From: Candidatus Saccharimonadota bacterium
GTDB lineage: Bacteria; Patescibacteriota; Saccharimonadia; Saccharimonadales; Saccharimonadaceae
NCBI GenBank assembly: GCA_017460065.1
Contig: JAFUBT010000006.1
Coordinates: forward strand, 20,705-84,704
DNA: 64,000 nt
Direction of reading: 5' to 3'
The stretch's first letter is position 1; every line of letters begins with the position of its first letter. The translations under genes and the position numbers were made by a program. The notes under the pieces were generated by a model that did no database searches, was not told where the DNA came from, and saw only the letters and a list, made by a program, of their open reading frames with translations. Positions 53,346 to 60,591 of this stretch are shown piece by piece.

Positions 53346-53912
53346 TTATTTGTACTTTGCCAAGAAAGTCGAAATCAAGGATGGGTTGTGGATATCGTCA
53401 AGGCGGTCATAAATGGAGCCGTTTTTGACGTAAAGGAGGGCCGGCGCACCATCGCTGTCGTTTTCCACCAGCAGGTTGCGCATAAAATCGTCAGCCTTGT
53501 CGCCACCCGTAACGACCGAGTAATGATAGACTTCGGCGCCCGACTGTGCGGCATCGATAGCATTAGCCAAGTCGGCACTGGCAGCACTGTTATTATCATC
53601 GGTCACCAGAACCAAGCCATTGCTTTGCGACAAATAAATCATGTCGATTAGGGCGGCCGAGTTGAGCTCAATAAAACCAAAGTTATCACGCGATAAATCT
53701 TCGTGGATTGAATGCTCAAAGCTGCCCTTATAGATGCTGTTATTGCGATCGGCAGTCAAAGTTTGCGTAAAAGCGACCGAAAAAATCAGAGAAACCAAAA
53801 CGGCAGTCAAGATACTAATCAGGGCACAAAGTGGTAATAGGCTAGCATGACAGCTTTCGCAGTAATTTTTTGTCAGACCCTTAGTCTTGGTTGTGGCTTT
53901 TTTATTTGGCAT
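53346..53912 (-). CDS. Membrane-anchored thioredoxin-fold-like protein
   Basis: 188 aa from the ATG at 53912, preceded by GGGAGA; an ATG six codons upstream (53930) is also possible but has no Shine-Dalgarno. A Lys/Thr-rich N-terminus with CESC is followed by one TM helix (about 28-50) and an outer domain. That domain has strands and a GAPALLYVKNGSIYDRLDD segment (about 150-170), like the cis-Pro and last strands of thioredoxin folds of the bacteriocin-accessory type. The domain has no CxxC redox motif. Function unknown. Confidence 0.65.
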   Translation of the reverse strand: MPNKKATTKTKGLTKNYCESCHASLLPLCALISILTAVLVSLIFSVAFTQTLTADRNNSIYKGSFEHSIHEDLSRDNFGFIELNSAALIDMIYLSQSNGLVLVTDDNNSAASADLANAIDAAQSGAEVYHYSVVTGGDKADDFMRNLLVENDSDGAPALLYVKNGSIYDRLDDIHNPSLISTFLAKYK

Positions 53913-53958
53913 CGCAATAAGTTCTCCCATCTTGTTTATGTTTATTTTAGCACATTAA

Positions 53959-56127
53959 CTAAACTTTGTTGATGACTGGAATAACAATTGGCGTGTGACC
54001 GGTGGCGTCGTAAAGGATATGCGTGACGTCTTCTTTGATTTCTTCTTTGACGGCTTTAATGTCAGCCTCGGTCGCCATACCGCGGTCAGTCTTGGCGCGC
54101 AGGTAGTGACGAATCTTGCCAATAAGTTCTTCGGAATTATCGAGGTAGATGAAAGCGCGCGAAATGATATCCGGCGTCTTGACGAGACGACCAGTCTTTT
54201 TGCTGATAGTTAGCACAACCACGAAGATACCCTCGCGCGAAATATGGATACGGTCTTTGACGACAGCCTCGTTGACTTGCTGGTTAGCGTCGTCGTATAG
54301 CTTATTGCCAACGGCGATGCGGCCATTTTTATGAATCTTTTGGTCGGGCGTTAGTTCGATAATATCGCCGTCGTCAGCCACAATAATATTGTCGCGCGGA
54401 ATGCCAACGACGTTTTCGGCCATTTCGGCGTTGTGTTCAAGCATGTAGAACTCGCCGTGATAAGGCATGTAGTTCTTGGGGTGTAAGTCGGTAACGTATT
54501 TAACATGGTCCTCGTAGTAGGCGTGCCCAGACAAATGCAGTGGGCCGATGTTCGTTAGATGTGTTTTATTATGCTGAATCACTTGGGCCCCCTCACGCAG
54601 TAAACCGCCGACGGTCGTATAGACGCGCGGCTCATTGCCAGGGATGGGGCTAGAGCTAAAGACGATTGTGTCGCTCGACTTAATCTTGATATAGCGGTGC
54701 GAACCGGTAACCATGCGGTTGAGTACAGCATTCATCTCGCCCTGTGAGCCGGTGCAGACGATAGTAACCTTCTCGTCTGGCAGTTTGACGATGTCCTCCA
54801 TCTTCATAATGGTATCTTTGGGAACCTTGATAGCCTTGGCGCGGAGGGCTACTTCGACGTTATTAATCATCGAATAGCCGGCAAAGGCGACCTTGCGCCC
54901 TCGCTCGGCAGCCTCGCGCAGGACCAACTCGATACGCTTGACCTGTGACGAGAAGCAGGAGATAATCACCCTCCCTTGTGCATAGTTGTCCATTACTCGA
55001 CCCAGATTGTCGCCAACGTCGTACTCGCTGTGTGGGTGACTGCCCGGAACGTCAATATTGGTTGATTCATTCAAAAGCAGCGCGATGCCTTCGGTATCAG
55101 CGATTTCTTTGAGACGGTCGTAATCTGCCGGCGTATCCATAGGGTGCTCCTCGAAACGCCAGTCGCCCGATAGGACAATTGTGCCATTGGGCGTGCGTAT
55201 CACGATTGCGGCATTACCGGGGATGGAGTGTAGCATATGCACAAACTCAACCGACAGATGTTGGCTAACCTTAATTTGCTCGTGCTTAAGTGGTTCAACA
55301 GTGCGATAATTCATATCTGGCACGTCGGTCAACTCAGACATTTGTTTCTTAATCATGCCAAGCGTAAAGGGCGTAGCATAAATCGGCACGAGCGGACCAA
55401 AATAAGGCAAAAGGTGACGGCAGCCACCAATGTGGTCCAAGTGAGCGTGCGTAAAACAGATTGCCTTGACCTTATCGCGGTTATCATCGAGCCACTTAGA
55501 ATCTGGCACCATGTAGTTGACCCCCGGATAATCACTGTTAGCGAACAGCGTACCCATATCGACCAGGATAATTTCGCCCTGATATTCAATGGCAGTCATA
55601 TTTTTGCCGATGCCGAGTTCGCCCAGGCCACCCAAGGGGATAACCCGTACGGCGTCTTTGTGCTGACGAGTAGCCCGGATTTTGGCTAACGTAATCTGTT
55701 CGCCGTGATAACCGTTATAGCGCGATTTATTTACCGGAATGCCAATAATATGTTGCGCAGCCTGTGCATTCACGTCTTGGCTGAGCATCCGTTGATGATG
55801 CACCATTTCGCCCTTGCGAGTTGAAACGAGCAAGTTAACGTCACTGCCTTTGCCGGTTTTGGTTGTCTTAGTGGTCCTACCTTTGGCTTTGGGCGCGGCT
55901 TTTTTGGCGGAAGCTTTAGCCTTTACCTTAGCGCCAGCCTTCGTTTTGGCGGCGACACTGGCTTTGCGACGCACCAGCTGCTCGTCTTTGCCGCCAGGGG
56001 CAAAATTGGCGTTAAAATTGCGCTTCTGGTTCTCTTCGAATTGCTTCTTAATATTTGGCAGGCGGTCGGCACGACTTTTGAGCAGTTTAGCCCGTCGTTC
56101 GGCCTCGGCTTTGGTTTTGTTTTCCAT
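53959..56127 (-). CDS. rnj: Ribonuclease J with a long basic N-terminal extension
   Basis: 722 aa. A metallo-beta-lactamase/beta-CASP ribonuclease with 5'-exo and endo activity. Residues 1-160 are Lys/Ala-rich (KAKASAKKAAPKAKGR) and absent from most RNase J proteins. The core has LGGLGELGIGKNM, the metal motif THAHLDHIGG (about 226), SGDWRF (about 316), the beta-CASP SCFSSQVKRIE segment (about 393), and LHLSGHAYYEDH with PYHGEFYML near the C-terminal part of the core. With pnp in the same window this outlines an RNase J-based mRNA decay system. RNA binding by the extension is inference. Confidence 0.94.
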   Translation of the reverse strand: MENKTKAEAERRAKLLKSRADRLPNIKKQFEENQKRNFNANFAPGGKDEQLVRRKASVAAKTKAGAKVKAKASAKKAAPKAKGRTTKTTKTGKGSDVNLLVSTRKGEMVHHQRMLSQDVNAQAAQHIIGIPVNKSRYNGYHGEQITLAKIRATRQHKDAVRVIPLGGLGELGIGKNMTAIEYQGEIILVDMGTLFANSDYPGVNYMVPDSKWLDDNRDKVKAICFTHAHLDHIGGCRHLLPYFGPLVPIYATPFTLGMIKKQMSELTDVPDMNYRTVEPLKHEQIKVSQHLSVEFVHMLHSIPGNAAIVIRTPNGTIVLSGDWRFEEHPMDTPADYDRLKEIADTEGIALLLNESTNIDVPGSHPHSEYDVGDNLGRVMDNYAQGRVIISCFSSQVKRIELVLREAAERGRKVAFAGYSMINNVEVALRAKAIKVPKDTIMKMEDIVKLPDEKVTIVCTGSQGEMNAVLNRMVTGSHRYIKIKSSDTIVFSSSPIPGNEPRVYTTVGGLLREGAQVIQHNKTHLTNIGPLHLSGHAYYEDHVKYVTDLHPKNYMPYHGEFYMLEHNAEMAENVVGIPRDNIIVADDGDIIELTPDQKIHKNGRIAVGNKLYDDANQQVNEAVVKDRIHISREGIFVVVLTISKKTGRLVKTPDIISRAFIYLDNSEELIGKIRHYLRAKTDRGMATEADIKAVKEEIKEDVTHILYDATGHTPIVIPVINKV

Positions 56128-56276
56128 AAAGTCCTTTTAAAATTAGTAGTATTTCCCACACTTAAAGCGCTCAATGCTCCCCTGTACAAGAAAATATTTA
56201 GGAGTGTTGCGCGAAAAGTTTTCTAAATTGAATTGATTATACCAAACGAAGCGCACTTTGTCTATTTTAGCGGCCA

Positions 56277-56305
56277 AGAAAAAGCCCCAGCAGCTTGGCT
56301 GGGGC
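56277..56305 (-). terminator. Terminator of the 183-aa orphan gene
   Basis: GCCCCAGCC / GCTGGGGC hairpin with T5 on the minus strand, 8 nt after the stop. Confidence 0.85.
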
Positions 56306-56312
56306 GGTACTA

Positions 56313-56864
56313 CTACTTGGACCGAGCAGCTCGTTTAGCCATCAGAGCATCATAACGCGCCATGATTTGTGGTACGCTGAGAATTTCCAGCGGCTTCCAA
56401 TCGGGGCTAGAGACAAGCTCTGGGTCGGGCTGGATTGTCGCCCTGCCAGCTTCAATCTTCTCGAGATCGGCATTGGCCCAGGTGTGGACCTTGGACCGCA
56501 GATCGCAATTCTCCTCCAGCTCGCAGAGAGACCGGTAGAACCTAGCGTAGAGCGGATAGTCCGGGCTATCTTTACCAGGTATCCGCTCAATACCAATAGC
56601 GTCTGCGGTGTCCAGCAATTCTTGCCACACCCGCTTCATCTCCTTCTTTTTGGAAGTGACTGACGCCACTAAACGTCGCATCGAACCGTCGTAATAACGA
56701 TTGAACCAGTCCACCTGATCGGGAGACAGGGCTACCTCAGACTGCAGATCGGCCAACAAGGCAAGCTCTCTTGAGATTTCTCCACCTTTCTTTGCCAGGC
56801 GTTTCAGCGCTTCGTAGTAGGCGGGAACTGAAGGATCGTAATAGTAGTGATACTTTCTCGACAT
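56313..56864 (-). CDS. Orphan protein of unknown function (183 aa)
   Basis: Not recognised. The start is the ATG at 56864, with AGGATGG 11 nt upstream; an out-of-frame ATG four bases upstream could interfere. A soluble, basic, mostly helical protein with a Tyr-rich N-terminus (KYHYYYDPSVPAYY) and many Trp residues. Single-gene unit with a perfect consensus promoter, a leader of about 65 nt and its own terminator, placed divergently from nusA. Same design as the unknown genes at 3474, 20427-21050 and 40043. Confidence 0.78.
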   Translation of the reverse strand: MSRKYHYYYDPSVPAYYEALKRLAKKGGEISRELALLADLQSEVALSPDQVDWFNRYYDGSMRRLVASVTSKKKEMKRVWQELLDTADAIGIERIPGKDSPDYPLYARFYRSLCELEENCDLRSKVHTWANADLEKIEAGRATIQPDPELVSSPDWKPLEILSVPQIMARYDALMAKRAARSK

Positions 56865-56932
56865 TCATAATCACCATCCTTTGGGAAATGTCGAATTTTT
56901 ATAAAGGGACGATAGTTAAACTATTCTTGTCT

Positions 56933-56961
56933 ATTATAGCACAAACAGTTTAAAATGTCAA
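56933..56961 (-). promoter_or_regulatory. Consensus promoter of the 183-aa orphan gene
   Basis: TTGACA (56961-56956), 17-nt spacer ending TTTGTGC, TATAAT (56938-56933) on the minus strand, a perfect match to both hexamers. Confidence 0.9.
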
Positions 56962-56986
56962 TAGACGCCCCTCGCAACAGGGTTGC

Positions 56987-57015
56987 TTGACGTTTTTGCG
57001 CGACTTTGCTATGAT
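56987..57015 (+). promoter_or_regulatory. nusA promoter
   Basis: TTGACG, 17-nt spacer ending TTTGC, TATGAT; a leader of about 65 nt follows. Confidence 0.8.
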
Positions 57016-57030
57016 GAGTACATACAGATA

Positions 57031-57060
57031 AGGCCGGCCTGAAAAAGGACGGCATTTTTA
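57031..57060 (+). terminator. Terminator-like hairpin in the nusA leader
   Basis: GCCGGCC / GGACGGC stem with an AT5 run, between the nusA promoter and its Shine-Dalgarno. It looks like an attenuator through which NusA, a termination factor, could limit its own gene; that use is inference. Confidence 0.65.
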
Positions 57061-57086
57061 AAGCCCAGAGAGACAGAAAGGACAAT

Positions 57087-58211
57087 ATGGACTTAGATTT
57101 AAAACAAATGATCGCTATGGTCGACATTATTGCCGAGGAAAAGAACCTGCCCAAAGAGGTAGTATTGGACGTCATTCAGCAAGCCATCGCTGCAGCTTGG
57201 CGCAAAGACAACGGCGACAAGGAAATGGACGTGCGCTGTGAGCTCGATTTGAACTCTGGCAAGGCCGATGTCTTCGTAACGCGCACTGTAATTGAAGACG
57301 GCGAAGCTTACGACCCCGCTACCGAAATTCCCGAGAGCGAAGCCAAGGGCAAAAAAGTTGGTGAGCAGGTCGAAGAAAAGCACGAAGCCGGCGCCTTTGG
57401 TCGCGTAGCTTCCCAAACCGCCAAGCAGGTCGTGATTCAGCGCCTACGCGAAGCCGAGCGTGATGCTGTTTTGGCCGAGTATGAAGACCGCGTAGGCCAG
57501 GTCGTAAACGGCACTACCATGCGGGTGGAACCACGCGTGGTACGCATCGACCTTGGTAAAGCAACTGGTATCATGCCCAAGAGTGAGCAAATCAACGGCG
57601 AGTACTACTCGGTTGGCTCACGCATCAAGGTTTACATTAAAGAAATCGAGCGCAACGAGCGTGGCGCTCAGCTGATTTTGAGCCGTGGTTGCGCCGAGTT
57701 TATCGAATACCTTTTCCGTCAGGAAGTACCGGAGATTGAAAATGGCTCAGTCGAGATTAAAGCTGTAGCGCGTGAAGCTGGCGTTCGCACCAAGATTGCC
57801 GTTGCTGCCAGCATGGCTGGCATTGACCCAGTCGGCACCTTCGTTGGCGGTCGGGGCGTGCGCGTTCAAGCCGTGATGAACGAAATTGGCGACCGCGAGA
57901 AAATTGATATCATTAATTGGAGCGACAATGCTTCGGAATACATCCGCGAAGCACTCAGCCCTGCCGAAATCCAAACTGTCGAAATTGACGATAACAAAGC
58001 GACCGTGTTCGTCGCCAAGGACCAGCAGTCAATCGCGATTGGTCGTGGCGGCCAGAATGTACGCCTGGCTAGCAAATTAACCGGTTTCGAAATCGATGTT
58101 GAAGTCGCCAAGGCACCAGAAAAGAAGAAAAAGAAAAATGTCGAAGACTCGCTGCTCTCAGCACTCGAAGAAAGCGAAGAAGATACCGCAGCAGATAATC
58201 TCACAGACTAA
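57087..58211 (+). CDS. nusA: Transcription termination/antitermination factor NusA
   Basis: 374 aa. It binds RNA polymerase and RNA. Seen in order: N-terminal domain (1-125, MDLDLKQMIAMVDIIAEEKNLP), S1 domain (about 130-200, EYEDRVGQVVNGTTMRVEPR and VGSRIKVYIKEIERNERG), and two KH domains (GSVEIKAVAREAGVRTKIAV about 218; SIAIGRGGQNVRLASKLTG about 315). An acidic tail closes the protein; the C-terminal repeats of Escherichia coli NusA are absent. The Shine-Dalgarno is AAAGGA. Confidence 0.96.
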   Translation: MDLDLKQMIAMVDIIAEEKNLPKEVVLDVIQQAIAAAWRKDNGDKEMDVRCELDLNSGKADVFVTRTVIEDGEAYDPATEIPESEAKGKKVGEQVEEKHEAGAFGRVASQTAKQVVIQRLREAERDAVLAEYEDRVGQVVNGTTMRVEPRVVRIDLGKATGIMPKSEQINGEYYSVGSRIKVYIKEIERNERGAQLILSRGCAEFIEYLFRQEVPEIENGSVEIKAVAREAGVRTKIAVAASMAGIDPVGTFVGGRGVRVQAVMNEIGDREKIDIINWSDNASEYIREALSPAEIQTVEIDDNKATVFVAKDQQSIAIGRGGQNVRLASKLTGFEIDVEVAKAPEKKKKKNVEDSLLSALEESEEDTAADNLTD

Positions 58212-58221
58212 ACATCAACAA

Positions 58222-58251
58222 AAAGCAGCCTCAACATGGGGCTGTTTTTTT
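58222..58251. terminator. Terminator between nusA and the 78-aa gene
   Basis: AGCAGCC / GGGGCTGT hairpin and a T7 run on the plus strand; the reverse orientation has an A-run loop side. Confidence 0.8.
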
Positions 58252-58486
58252 ATTTACATTTAACGGGGTTTTTGACGCCTGCGTCAATCAAGAGCTGCTC
58301 AATGTCGGAATTTTGACAGGCAGCGCTTTGATCGAGCTGCTCCGACGAGATGCCGGTGCCGTCGCCCTTCGTAACGCGTACTATCAATAAAACAGATAGA
58401 TAAATTACCACGAAAACCATGAAAGCTATCACTGCAACTTTCAAAATGGTACCCAACTTGCCCTTGAGCCGGTCGCCAAAATACAT
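58250..58486 (-). CDS. Small single-span membrane protein (78 aa)
   Basis: Not recognised. A short basic N-terminus (YFGDRLKGKLG) leads into one TM helix (about 14-38, VAVIAFMVFVVIYLSVLLIV). An outer domain of about 40 residues contains two cysteines (CQNSDIEQLL and the final VKCK) that could form a disulfide, which fits the DsbA-like genes in this window. The -10 TAAAAT lies 9 nt before the ATG at 58486 with TTGCGC 17 nt upstream, so the start is nearly leaderless. Confidence 0.65.
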   Translation of the reverse strand: MYFGDRLKGKLGTILKVAVIAFMVFVVIYLSVLLIVRVTKGDGTGISSEQLDQSAACQNSDIEQLLIDAGVKNPVKCK

Positions 58487-58547
58487 CGTACTTTCATTTT
58501 AAAACCTTATTGTTATAAGCGCAAGCGTGATTCTACTAGTCATATAC

Positions 58548-58576
58548 TAGACAAAATCTATAAAGTATGCTATAAT
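58548..58576 (+). promoter_or_regulatory. Promoter of the 199-aa membrane protein gene
   Basis: TAGACA, 17-nt spacer ending TATGC, TATAAT; a leader of about 45 nt carries AGGAGGTG. A CTAGT-N7-ACTAG-type palindrome (58535-58550) overlaps the -35 box and could be an operator. Confidence 0.7.
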
Positions 58577-58626
58577 ATAAAAATTATGACCATCACAAGT
58601 CTTGCTCTTTAGGAGGTGTAACAAGT

Positions 58627-59226
58627 ATGCAAAGAAATGTTCGTATCGCCCAGGTCGAGGATTGGTCTTCGCGGGCGCTGCTGGGTGCGATTGCCTGTTT
58701 TGTTGTCTGGTTGGTGTCTGGCTTGCTATTAACGTTTTGGCAAGCAGACTGGATAAAGTTCGTGAACAACACCAGCCGATGGTTGATTGTGCCGCTATTA
58801 ATCGTCATGGTCGTACTGTGGCTACTGTCGGTCTTAATCAAGGACGATGGCGAAAGCTGGCCGCGACGATTAATCAAGGCAACCGTCAAATCCGGCGTGT
58901 TTACCATTGGGCTGATCGTTGGTCGCGCACTAGTGACTGCTGGCATGCACGGCAGCAAAACCGGCGGTTTCGTCTGGGGGATGCTGAACTTCCTGCAGAT
59001 AGCGCTCGGCAAAATGATTGTACCAACGATTCTCTTAACGGTCGCCCTGCTCATAGTAGCCTACGCCGCCAAGCAACCGCAGGTACAAGATTGGCTAGAC
59101 GGACACTTAGCAACGCCCGCGCCTACGATTGTGGGCGATGAGGCCGTCGCCGAGGAGACGATAATCGACCCGGACGTACAGGGCCGCACCGAAGACGAAA
59201 TCGACGCTTTTCTGAGCACGCTTTAG
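58627..59226 (+). CDS. Membrane protein of unknown function (199 aa)
   Basis: Not recognised. Four hydrophobic segments (about 18-38, 48-70, 88-106, 122-145) follow a short N-terminus with paired Trp residues, then an acidic C-terminal tail (GDEAVAEETIIDPDVQGRTEDEIDAFL). The ATG at 58627 has AGGAGGTG 8 nt upstream. A leadered single gene with its own promoter and terminator, so its expression style is that of the orphan soluble genes rather than of the leaderless core genes. Confidence 0.75.
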   Translation: MQRNVRIAQVEDWSSRALLGAIACFVVWLVSGLLLTFWQADWIKFVNNTSRWLIVPLLIVMVVLWLLSVLIKDDGESWPRRLIKATVKSGVFTIGLIVGRALVTAGMHGSKTGGFVWGMLNFLQIALGKMIVPTILLTVALLIVAYAAKQPQVQDWLDGHLATPAPTIVGDEAVAEETIIDPDVQGRTEDEIDAFLSTL

Positions 59227-59228
59227 CC

Positions 59229-59258
59229 CCACGGGGAGCCTACTTTGGGCTCCCCTTT
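59229..59258. terminator. Bidirectional terminator
   Basis: GGGGAGCC / GGCTCCCC hairpin with T4 on the plus strand and A4 on the other side, between converging genes. Confidence 0.85.
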
Positions 59259-60553
59259 TATTTGCCTAGCGCAGTTCGTATTGCGGCATCGATAATTGCG
59301 TATGGCTCGCCAGCCTGCTCGTCTGTAATATCAAGTTTTTTACCGTTGAGATAAATGGTAGGGGTATAGGAAATTTGATGCTGTTCAGAACCAAGCACCA
59401 AGTCGAATGCGACCTTTTGGTAGACGGCGTCGCTCTCGAGGTCGGCGGCAAATTTCTCTTGGTCGGCATTGGGGGCAAGTTCGGCAAAAAGTTGTAGCAA
59501 ATAATCTTTAAATCGCGCGATGTTTAAATCGCTCCAAGCGGTTTGGTTAGCGAACAGAGCCTGGCTATAGGACCAATATAAGTCTTGCAGAGCAGCCGCT
59601 TCGGCCGCCCGTGCTGCAAAACGAGCATTGGCGTGAATGCTCAAAGGATAGTTGCGCTGCACGAAACTCACTCGGTCGCTGTATTCTTGGTAAAGCTGTT
59701 CCATAACGGAACTCATTGCTGCGCAGCCTGGACACTGGAAATCCACGTATTCGACAATCGTTACTCTGGCGTCCTGCCTGCCGCGAATATGGTCGGCGAT
59801 TTCGCCGTTGTGTGAATCGGCCGCGATGGAGCGTGCAGCATCATATTCGCCGTTAATTACATAGTTACGAACTCTCTGTTCGGCCAAGTCGGCACGTTGG
59901 CTAGCACTCGTTTCGTTCAACTTCTGATTTTCGCGGCGCAAATCAATGACCTGACGTTGATAGCTCGCCAAACTATACGACAGAAGTAAATAGCCTACCA
60001 ATAACGCAAATACCGAACACCGTAGCCAGAGAATTTTGCGACGTTGCGGGTTGGGATACCGTGGCGCAAGGTCCGGATCAAGCCGAAAAGCCAACAGGCG
60101 CCGCCCATACTCAGCCTGTTGAGTGGCTGCTAGCATTAACTGGGCGTTGTAATCTTCTAAGGCTAAGCGGTTTTTCATAAAACGTTCCGCCGCATCGACG
60201 CGTAGCTTCTTGGGGAGTTTAATCTTGTCATCAAGGTCCTTAGCTTGCAGAGATGCTTTGGCTGGGCTAGATAGCGCTTGTAGATTAAGGCCGTATTTTT
60301 CTTTGGCGCGTGCGAGCGTTAAATATTCGCCGGTTTTACTGTCGGGGTGATAGAACACAACGCCTAGTAAGTGCCCGGCACGGCGGTTTGGGCGCACGAA
60401 AGCGCCTTCGCTCTGCCCGCCCGTCACGAGTGCCACCACGTGATAACGGCCGAAATGGTAATACAAAAGCGGCATCGACACAACAACTGGGCGTGTACCG
60501 GTAGATTGTGGCGCTAGTTCTTGGGTGATGTCTCGGTAGCTTTTGCGTGCCAT
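59258..60553 (-). CDS. DsbA-family thioredoxin-fold protein with an extra N-terminal domain
   Basis: 431 aa. Residues 1-185 form a cytosolic domain of unknown type (SMPLLYYHFGRYHVVALVTGG, then RAGHLLGVVFYHPDSKTGEYLTL). One TM helix lies at about 184-204. A coiled-coil stretch leads to an outer DsbA/thioredoxin-4 domain with redox motif CPGC in VEYVDFQCPGCAAMSSV (about 270) and cis-Pro in ISYTPTIYLNGKKLD (about 398). The DsbA part is clear; the N-terminal domain is not assigned. It is the second DsbA-like protein of the window. Confidence 0.82.
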   Translation of the reverse strand: MARKSYRDITQELAPQSTGTRPVVVSMPLLYYHFGRYHVVALVTGGQSEGAFVRPNRRAGHLLGVVFYHPDSKTGEYLTLARAKEKYGLNLQALSSPAKASLQAKDLDDKIKLPKKLRVDAAERFMKNRLALEDYNAQLMLAATQQAEYGRRLLAFRLDPDLAPRYPNPQRRKILWLRCSVFALLVGYLLLSYSLASYQRQVIDLRRENQKLNETSASQRADLAEQRVRNYVINGEYDAARSIAADSHNGEIADHIRGRQDARVTIVEYVDFQCPGCAAMSSVMEQLYQEYSDRVSFVQRNYPLSIHANARFAARAAEAAALQDLYWSYSQALFANQTAWSDLNIARFKDYLLQLFAELAPNADQEKFAADLESDAVYQKVAFDLVLGSEQHQISYTPTIYLNGKKLDITDEQAGEPYAIIDAAIRTALGK

Positions 60554-60579
60554 AGATAAGCTTATTCTAGCATAGATGA

Positions 60580-60585
60580 TATAAT
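60580..60585 (+). promoter_or_regulatory. -10 box, leaderless start of the P-type ATPase gene
   Basis: TATAAT ending exactly 6 nt before the ATG at 60592, so transcription should begin at or next to the A of the ATG. Confidence 0.8.
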
Positions 60586-60591
60586 GGTCTC

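Noticed and set aside
58593..59054. 153-aa minus-strand frame opposite the 199-aa membrane protein gene
   Set aside because: The sense gene has promoter, Shine-Dalgarno and TM pattern; the antisense frame is Ser/Thr-rich and lacks signals.
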